The notes under the pieces were generated by a model. It searched no databases. It was not told the origin of the DNA and saw only the letters and a program-made list of their open reading frames with translations. A stretch of DNA of 64,000 nucleotides from Elymus sibiricus. Lineage: Eukaryota > Streptophyta > Magnoliopsida > Poales > Poaceae. The position numbers were made by a program, and so were the translations under genes. The stretch covers positions 399,547,886 through 399,611,885 of the forward strand of contig CM077666.1 in the NCBI GenBank assembly GCA_039707655.1, given 5' to 3'. Each line of letters begins with the position of its first letter. Position 1 is the first letter of the stretch. This document shows positions 55,993-64,000 of this stretch, piece by piece.

Positions 55993-58510
55993 CGCGAGAG
56001 CTATATCTTGCTTACAGCAAGACGGTAGGAGCTCTTGCCTGAAGCGTCTACAATAACAAGCCAGCCCATTAACGTATACTTTAAAAAATAGAGCAGAGAA
56101 AAAAAGAAGCGCGGGGGGATCAGTACCAGAATCTCATGGCTGCAACGTAGAGCTGCTAGCCACTGAGACGCCGTCGGCGTTCGTGTTAAGTAGTAGCGCG
56201 CAACAAATTTAAAGGAAAAGAGCCGGTTTTTTCACTGATTTTCCATTTTTCGTTGTTTCTTTTGTTTTTCCACCGGGTTTTCTTTGTTTATTCTCTGTTT
56301 TTTTTTCTTTGTTTTTTTTCTCGGTTTCACTCGATTTTTTTCTTTCCTTTTCCTTAATTTCTTCGGTTTTGTTTGTTTCTTTTCTCGTTTTTAATCGGTT
56401 TTCTTTTGTTTTCTCTTCGCTTTTCACTGTTTTTCAATACACATTTTTGGTATATATCTAATATATTTTTAATACATGTTTAATATTTTTTAAATACAAG
56501 ACTAACTCTTATGTAATACATGTTCAAGATTTTTTCTGTACACATTTAACATTTTTCATATGATTGATTAACATTTTTCAAATTCCACATTAATATCTTT
56601 TGAATACATGGTCAGCATTTAACACTTTTTCAAATGCTTGAGTAAAATTCTTCAAGTAGAAGATTAACATTTTTTGAATACATGGTCAACATTTTTTCTA
56701 TACACATTTAACTTTTTTCAAATGTTTGATTAAATTTTTTCAAATAACACATTAACATTTTTTGAATACATGGTCAATATTTTTTCTGTACACATTTAAC
56801 AGTTTTTAAAATTCATGATTAACATTTTTCACATACAAGTTTAATATTTTTTGAATTCATGGTCAACATTATTTCTATACACAGTTAATTTTTTTTAAAT
56901 GCTTGTCTAAATTGTTTCAAATGCTTGGATTAACATTTTTAAATACATGATTAGCTTTTTGCACACACATTGTATATATTTTTGTATACATGAGAAACAA
57001 TTCCTCTATGCACATCTAACATTTTTTAAATGCATGGTTAACATTTTTTTGAAATGTTTTATGTAAAGTGTTTTTTGTTATATATTTATTTATAACATTG
57101 GGAAGTATAAATGAAAGGAAAAAAATGAAAAAAAACTAAAAATAAACAGGTTGTGGCCTCCCTCGCACCTGGGCCGGCCCATCTCGCACTCTGCTTGTTG
57201 CAAGGGTTCCCTATGTCTCCCATAAGCGAGACTACTGAGGCGCCCCCAACCCGCAGCGCTCGCTCACGCACGCTACCATGCTCGCTCCGCAAATGATATC
57301 TATCGCTCTCTGGCGTTCCTATTCGGCGTTCTCAGCGGGGTGCGCCTATGTGTCGCTAGATGCTAGACGTAGAGCAGCCTCGCCAAAGGGAGCGCGACAC
57401 TGGGCATGCCCAGCTCGCGGGAGGCCATGACTTTGTTTTTTTTTCTCTTTTTTCTCAGGTTATTTGTTTTCGTTTTTTGCTTTTCATCCTTTTGTTTATA
57501 CTTCCAAATATTCTAAATATATATATTATTAAATTTCTATTGAAAAATCTTAGTCTAGCATTTGCAAAATGTTAAATGTGTATAGAAAAAATGTTTCCGA
57601 TGTATACGAAAAAAATGCATTGTGTATAAAAAAGTTGACCATGTATTTTTAAAAATTTAATCAAGCATTTAAAAAATTCTTAATCATCTACTTATAAAAT
57701 GTTAAACATTTATAAAAAAAGTGTATTTGAAGTACAGAAAAAATGTTTGCCATGTATTAAAAAATTAAACATAAAACTATATATTTTATAAAAATGTTAA
57801 CCATGTATCAAAATAATGTTAATCATATATTTAAAAAATGTTTGCCTGTGTATAAATAATTTTCCTGATATAAAACGAAAATGTACAATGTGTAGGAAAA
57901 AGTAGTCATCAAACACAAATATTTGAAAAAATATATTAATCATGTATTGAAAAAATGTTAAACATGTACAAAAAAGGATCCTAATGTATTTGAAAAATGT
58001 AGAATGTGTATTAATAAACCTTAACTTAAAAACATAAATTATGAAAATGATGATTGTGTACAAAAAATGTTAATAATATATTTAAGGAATGTTAAACATG
58101 TATTAAAAAATATTTAAGATATATACCAAAAATGTACAATGTGTATAAAAAGTACTCATCAAAAATAATCTTTGAAATGAGTTAATCATGTCTTTGGAAA
58201 ATATTGAACTTGTATAAAAAAAATATTCCTGATGTATACGTAAAATGTACAAATGCGTATGAAAAATATAGAAACCCCGGAATAAAAGAAAGAAAACCGA
58301 TGAAAAAATATAAAAAAACCCAAAGAAACCCAGAAAGAAACAAAAAGGACCCACAAGAAATCACATCGAACAAAGGTACAGCGAGCGCGAGTGAATGGGC
58401 CGGCCCAGTACTGTATAGCGCACGAAAGAGATTCAGGCTGGACATAAACTACTCTCGCTATAACCCCTAAAAAAAACTACTCTCGCTATAACCAAGGTAT
58501 AGCTCTCGCG
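55993..58510. mobile_element. Foldback-type DNA element with long inverted arms
   Basis: The ends are inverted: CGCGAGAGCTATATCTTG at the left and, on the other strand, CGCGAGAGCTATACCTTG at the right, with similarity fading after ~30 bp. Inside, the left arm (56211-57060, oligo-T with 'aacattttt' and 'acatggtcaac') is mirrored by the right arm (57480-58350, 'aaaaatgtt' and 'gttaaccatgta') around a GC-rich centre (57150-57430). No transposase frame and no clear target duplication were found, so the superfamily is undetermined. Confidence 0.6.
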
Positions 58511-59797
58511 CCCTCAGCGCCGCTTAACGGTGGTGGTGCTTGAACGCGCTACCTAGCGAGCCTGCCCAGCAAAACTTGAAAGTTGCGCTCGCTCACTTCA
58601 CGTTCGCGCATCGCTTCGCATGCATCTCGCTCACTCGTGGCATCTCGCTGGGTGTTTGGTTGACCAGTTAACTGTCTAACAGTTGACCGTTGACTTTTTG
58701 AAAAGTTTATAAAATTTATAAATAAAAATTGTAAACTAAAAAATTCATATTTTTTTTGAAAACAAACGCGAATTTGTGAAAATTTCTTAAAATTTGAAAA
58801 AAGTTTGCGACAATTTGTTAAAGATCATAAAATTTGAGAAAAGTTCTCAAATTTGAAAAAAAAATGAAAATTAGAAAAAGTTCACGAAGTTGGGAAAAAG
58901 TGCATGACCTAAAAGTTCATGCATTTTAAAAAGCTTACAAATTTGGAAAAGCTCACAAATTTGAAAAAAAAATCATGAAAAAATAAAGTTAGAAAAATAA
59001 AATTAAAAAAAAGGAAAAGAAAAGGAAATTAAAAACCGAAGAAAAACGGCACTAAAAGTGACAGAAACAAAACACAGAAAACAGGCCGAAAAAGGCTAGA
59101 AGAAACTGAAGTACCGCTACATTCCTAAATGGGCCAAATAGTATTCCGGATCGCCTTTGAGGAGCACTTGTTCGGGAGCCTCCCAAGGGTCACTTGGGGT
59201 GGGCTGTTGGCGCGCTCTCCGCCGCCGCCACGTGCTGCGTTCTGGGTGCTGCCTCTGATTTTTGTTCTTTTTGTTTTTTCGCACGCTTTTTCGACTTTTT
59301 AGATGTTTTTTTCCTGTTTTTTGCTTTTCGGTTTTTCACCTGTCTTCCTTAGCTTTTGGAAAAAAAATTGATTTTTTTTGTTTTTGTGCGGAAAAACGCG
59401 TTTTTTCCTTCCGCGAGAGGCATGGGTTTATTTTTTGATTTTTTTCGGCAGGACCCTTTTTTGGCAAATAAAGGATATATGTGTGATTAAATAAAAAGTA
59501 AGGGTGTTTTTCGCAAAAGAACATGCCATGTCAGCCCCTGACAGGCGGGCCCTAACGGTCAGATACACCGTCAATACACTGTTATACGCGGTTTAGACTA
59601 TTTTGTAACAGTCTGCCCCAAACTTGGTACTGACATGTAAAAATTACGGAAAGTGGTACCAATCTACACGCACTGCCCTAATTGTGGTACCTCCGTGCAA
59701 TTAACTCAGGCCCCGTGGGCTGATTTTGCTTTTTCTTTTCACAGTTATAATTGTGGGCTATTTTTGGAGACCTCCTGTACAGCGCTTTATGGCCGAC
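58511..59797. other. Unclassified repeats left of the second BARE-like element
   Basis: It begins GC-rich, then 'gttgacc' motifs and an 'aaagttca' array like that at 31101, an oligo-purine tract, 'gggccaaatag', a T-rich tract, and from 59703 a copy of the segment also found at 55903. No gene is seen. Confidence 0.5.
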
Positions 59798-61902
59798 TGT
59801 AGGGGAACGCGACAGAAAACAAAAAAATTCGGTACAGCGAGCACGCCCAGGACCACTATGGAGACTGCATACAGGGTTTGATCTGATCATTACCAACTCG
59901 TAGCGCAGCGGAAGAAGAGTCGTTGTAGATCGTCGGTGCAGATCCCTATAGCTAGGATTTACAACCTCCCAACCGCGAGGATGTACTCCCTCGTCGGACA
60001 GCCCTTCGGGAGGCGGTCGGATAGTCCCTCGGACGATGTCACGGACAGCCCTTCGGGAGGACCCTCGAAACTCGAACGCTAACTCGGACAGCCCTTCGGG
60101 AGGACCCTCGAACAGCCCCTCGGGCAAAAAGATCGAAATTACGACCTCTCTACGGGGTTGCACACATACGGTGTCAGTTATCCGGCAGGGCTTCACCGTC
60201 CAGAACTAGTTCCTGCCGGAACCCAGACAGCCTTTCGGCTCTACGAAACTATTTTGTGGGAGGGAGAGAAAGAGCCAGACAAAGCATGGCATGTGTATGA
60301 GAGCAAGGGATGAGCGTGGAGAGCTCCTCTCCACCTCTCTTTATAGGAAAGCCAAGGGGTAGGGTTGCCTCCAAAAATACCAAAATACCCATGCATTAGG
60401 TCACAAATGGTGGGCATTTAGGGCATAATGGGAGGCCATGTGGAGCTCCAAGGAGCACCACCACCCTTGGCCGGCCACTCTATGGGGGCCCCCCAAAAGG
60501 GGTTCCTTCCCTTGCAAGCCTCTTCCATCTAGAAACTTTGACTAAAGTCCCAAAAGGTGGCTATCCAAAATAGTAACCATAAAGTGATTTTCACTATTCA
60601 CGGAAACAATTTTCCGCGACCGTTAAATCCGAAAATATTTCTGTGGGTCTTAGAATAATTCCAGTACCCACACAAATGATTTTGGACGCGTTCCGAAACA
60701 ATTTCGGATTAGTGATTTTCATCTGCGAAAAGCAACCAAACCAGTTCCGGCAGCTCCGGAACATTTCCGGTTTTTATCCCGGAAAAATCTCAGAAGTTTC
60801 CAGAATAATTCTGGCACCCTCCAAGAATTTCCAGACGTGTACCAAAACCAATTTGACTTAATGGTATACCCCGAAACAACTTTTCAGTTTTACCGAAACC
60901 ATTCTGGTGTTCTCTCCGGAACATTTCCGTTGTCTCCGAAACTTTTCCGGTGACTTTCTCTTAGACTCCCTGTCTAGTATTCAGCAGATAGATGACCCTT
61001 AAGCGTGTGACCCTATAGGTTCGGTGAAGTATAGACATGTCCCGGAACACTTTCCGATCAATGATCAACATCGGAGCCGTGGACACCCATATTGACCCCT
61101 ATACCCACACGAATGAATATTCGAGTGAACCTCCAATTGCCGTGAGCTATTCCTGTTGCTTCACGATATGTTACAAATACCCGAGGTGAGATTTATTGGC
61201 ATCCCCGCGGATCAACAACTTGTCCACTATGCCAGTTACCTCGTTACCGGTTTTGTTCTCCTTTCTCGTCCGCGTTCCGGCATCCCATTGATCAAATCAC
61301 AATGTGTCTGGCCAGACAATGATGGATACCGTAACACCGAGAGGGCCCGAGAATATCTCTCCATCGTCGGAGGAGCAAATCCCAATCTTGAGCTATCTCG
61401 TTACTTGTCATACTTTTCCGTGAACCCGTAAGCCGCCGTAATAGCCACCCAGTTACGGATGACGTTTAACAAACCCCAAAGTTCACGAAGCAAGTACGAG
61501 GGAAGTCGACACTCTCATGGTCTAAGGAATTATGCAAACATTAACCATCTCTGTGTTATTAACCATTAACTTGTGACAAATGTATCTCATAGCATAACAT
61601 CAATTCGGGTCGATTCAACACAAGTGTTCTTCTAACATTGTGCCTTCAAAATTCCTGGCATAGCCATGCCCATGATCAGGAAAACAGGATCATCATGCAA
61701 TACTTGAGCTAGTCTTAGAGGCATGACCAGGAATACTTTTTACCGTTTATTATACCACACGTGCACATGAGTTTTCCTTCGAGCCTCGTGGATATTGTAG
61801 ACTCGAGAATCATTGCAGTTATAGCATGGATCATAAACATTCATTACAAACTTGGAGATACAAAATAACTGTTATTACTGCCTCTAGGGCATATTTCCTA
61901 TA
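59798..61902 (-). repeat. 3' LTR of the second BARE-like element
   Basis: TGTAGGGGAACGCG to ATATTTCCTATA on the plus strand, 2105 bp. TATA box CTATAAAGAGAG at ~60340-60353 (minus sense). A 'cggacagcccttcgggagg' repeat with about three good copies lies at 59996-60125, and many TTCCGGAA-type palindromes lie at 60600-60960. The GCGGTA palindrome is absent. Confidence 0.8.
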
Positions 61903-61933
61903 GACTCCCACTTGCACTAGAGTCATAATCCAG

Positions 61934-64000
61934 TTACATGGCTTCCCTAACACCAATGGCTGTCCGGTGCTGCTCATGCTTTGCTCGTGGTAGAGGCTTT
62001 GTCATCGGGTCTGACACGTTTAGATCCGTATGAACTTTGCGTACTTTCACTAAACCCGCTTCGACATGATGTCGAATGAGTTTATATTTGCGTTCAATAT
62101 GTCTTGTATTATGGTGCGAACTTGGCTCCCTTGCCTGAGCCACGGCGCCACTATTATCACAATAGATCTCCACCGGGTCCAGAGCACTTGGAACCACACC
62201 AAGGTCTTCAAGAAATTGCTTGATTCATACCGCCTCCTTGGAGGCTTCTGAAGCTGCAACATATTCCGCCTCCGTCGTAAAATCCGCCACAGTCTTTTGT
62301 TTGGAACTTTTCCAATCAACTGCGCCGCCGTTCAATATGAAAACATAGCTTGATTGAGATTTGAAGTCATCTGGGTCAGTCATGAAGCCTGCATCAGTGT
62401 AACCACTTACAATGAGCTCTTCATCACCTCCGTACACAACGAGTAAATCCTTGGTCCTTCTGAGGTACTTAAGAATACCCTTGACTGCGGCCCAGTGTTC
62501 CAATCCTAGATCACTTTGGTACCGGTTGCTAACACTTTGCGCATAGGAAACATCCGGTCTTGCACATAGCATGTCATACATAATAGAACCAACTTCCGAA
62601 GCATATGGAACATCATTCATTTGTACTCGCTCATCGAGGGTCCGAGGACACTGATTCTTGCAAAGCACTGTGCCAGGTGACATGGGGAGTAGGCCTTTCT
62701 TGGAGTTCTCCATGTTGAACCTTTTCAACACCTTGTCAATGTACGTGCTTTGGTTAAGCGCTATCAGGCGTTTTGATCTATCTCTATAGATTCTGATGTC
62801 CAATACATATGCCGCTTCGCCTAAGTCTTTCATTGAAAAACTCTTCTTCAATGAGTCTTTTATTTCCCTAAGAAAATTCACGTCATTTCCAATCAACAAT
62901 ATGTCATCCACATACAAGATTAGAAATGCTTTTGCGCTCCCACTAAACTTCTTGTAAACATAAGATTCTTTGTCATTCCTGATGAAGCCAAACTGTTTGA
63001 CCACTTCATCAAAATGAATGTTCCAGCTCCTTGACGCTTGCTTCAGACCATAAATGGCTTTCTGAAGTTTGCATACCTTTCTAGCATCCTTATGAATGAC
63101 AAAACCTTCAGGCTGTATCATGTATACATCTTCTTTGAGATTTCCATTTAGGAAAGCCGTTTTGACGTCCATCTGCCATATTTCATAATCAAAATAAGCA
63201 GCAATTGCTAGTAATATCCGAACAGACCTAAGCATAGCTATGGGCGAGAAAGTCTCGTCGTAGTCCACTCCTGGAACTTGCGTGAACCCTTTCGCGACAA
63301 GTCTAGCTTTGTGGATAGTAATGTTACCATCCGCGTCCGTCTTTCTTTTGAAAATCCATTTACAACCAATGGGCTTTACGCCTTCTGGAAGTTCTTCCAA
63401 GTTCCAAACTTGGTTTTCGTACATGGATTCCATTTCGGATTTCATGGCCTTGTGCCATTCCCTTGAGCTAGGCCCCGCCATCGCTTCCTTGTAGTGCGCA
63501 GGTTCATCGTCTTCAAGGATGAAGATTTTGTTATGAAACCACTCAGGTGGCTGGACAGCCCTACCTGATCTGCGCGGTTCAGTTACAACATTGTCTGAAG
63601 TTTCCGTATCACACGCGACAACTTTCGGCTCGGTTGTAGGGATAATTTGCGGAATTACTTCCGGTTCCTCAGCCATATCAACTGTCGCCGAAGATTCACT
63701 AATCTCATTTAGTTGTACTGTCCTCCCACTTGGTTCTTTAGCGAGAAATTCTTTCTCGAGAAAGTGTCCAACTTTTGCGACAAACACTTTGCCCTCGGAC
63801 TGGTTGTAGAAGGAATACCCAATGGTGTTATTGGGATAACCTACAAAGTAACATTTGTCTGATCTGGGATCGAGTTTGCTTGACTGTAAATGCTTTACGT
63901 ATGCCTCACAACCCCAAATTTTGAGATGCGACACACTAGGAATCTTCCCATGCCACATCTCATGTGGTGTCGTCTCAACAAACTTAGACAGTGCTCTGTT
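61934..64000 (-). pseudogene. Partial pol of the second BARE-like element (integrase end, RT, RNase H)
   Basis: The open frame enters from the right edge with the integrase C-terminus (HLKIWGCEAYVKHLQ). It passes through the acidic linker, RT (DETFSPIAMLRSV, LYVDDILLIGN) and RNase H (YTDAGFMTDPD, TTEAEYVAASEA) to a TGA at 62225-62227, where relatives have Trp (GVWMKEF). The last part of RNase H continues in the same frame (DNSGAVAQAREPS, DPMTKPLPRAKHEQH) to 61934. One nonsense change is visible; upstream gag and protease are outside the window. Confidence 0.9.

Larger units (their letters stand above)
59798..64000 (-). mobile_element. Second BARE/Angela-like Copia element, 5' part beyond the window
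   Basis: A left (3') LTR of ~2.1 kb is followed internally by pol sequence that runs off the right edge. The polypurine region 'ctagtgcaagtgggagtc' is conserved with the first element, but the LTR and pol differ clearly, so it is another subfamily. The LTR terminus reads TATAGGAAATATGCCC in minus sense instead of TGTTGGAAATATGCCC, a mutated end. CCGAC (59793-59797) is the expected target duplication; its mate is out of view. Confidence 0.85.

Noticed and set aside
56209..58470. Short Lys- or Phe-rich frames in the foldback arms
   Set aside because: They arise from oligo-A/T minisatellite and have no gene-like features.

Overview
This is plant nuclear DNA, almost certainly from a Triticeae grass (wheat, Aegilops or barley type). 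The evidence is the retrotransposon content: BARE/Angela/WIS-like Copia elements whose LTRs end in the family's conserved 'gccctagaggcaata' segment, a Maximus/SIRE-like Copia, a Tat-type Gypsy, a TGATACGTCTCC LTR family, and GC-rich intron-containing host genes set in nested repeats. There is no operon, CRISPR or other prokaryotic feature. Family names are recognised from memory and are tentative.

Positions 1-26368 are one nested stack. An old SIRE-like LTR (right part at 24191-26368) was split by a Tat-type Gypsy on the plus strand (19913-24190 in view). That was split by a minus-strand TGATACGTCTCC element (14737-19912), which was split by a Maximus/SIRE-like Copia (1-14736). The Copia's env-like ORF was finally split by a solo LTR (1201-2873, TSD TGCCA). 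Three layers carry extra genes beyond gag-pol: a long env-like ORF behind what looks like its own TATA promoter, an orphan zinc-knuckle ORF, and an antisense B3-domain ORF with its own TATA box. Positions 26369-32348 hold an older unclassified repeat interrupted by a complete solo LTR (26740-29497, TSD ACACT) and a 1.35-kb Mutator-like element (29747-31091, 9-bp TSD) that carries rearranged pieces of a flavin monooxygenase gene.

Positions 33694-42793 are the host gene island. A VAP27/VAMP-associated protein gene has eight exons that join in frame to 242 codons. Its sixth intron is swollen by an antisense Copia element (34833-40203, TSD GATGA). A small secreted-peptide-like gene converges on it (42431-42793, minus). 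Another host-like gene, an unfamiliar protein with a C-terminal membrane segment, lies at 54921-55730 (minus). Between them are a LINE-like fragment (43434-44670) and a young, almost complete BARE/Angela element (44989-54036, TSD GGGCA). The right end has a 2.5-kb foldback repeat (55993-58510) and a second, more decayed BARE-like element running off the window (59798-64000).

The strongest unexplained signal is a short palindromic module, GCGGTA-S-TACCGC (S is G or C). It occurs as tandem arrays in the LTRs of three unrelated Copia families here, each time just upstream of that LTR's own TATA box. It also occurs in the leader of the intronic Copia. Its copy number differs between the two LTRs of a single insertion by whole repeat units (three 40-bp units plus 1 bp in BARE, one 18-bp unit in the intronic Copia). 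Element decay is dominated by C-to-T changes (CAG to TAG, CGA to TGA), as expected for methylated plant DNA.
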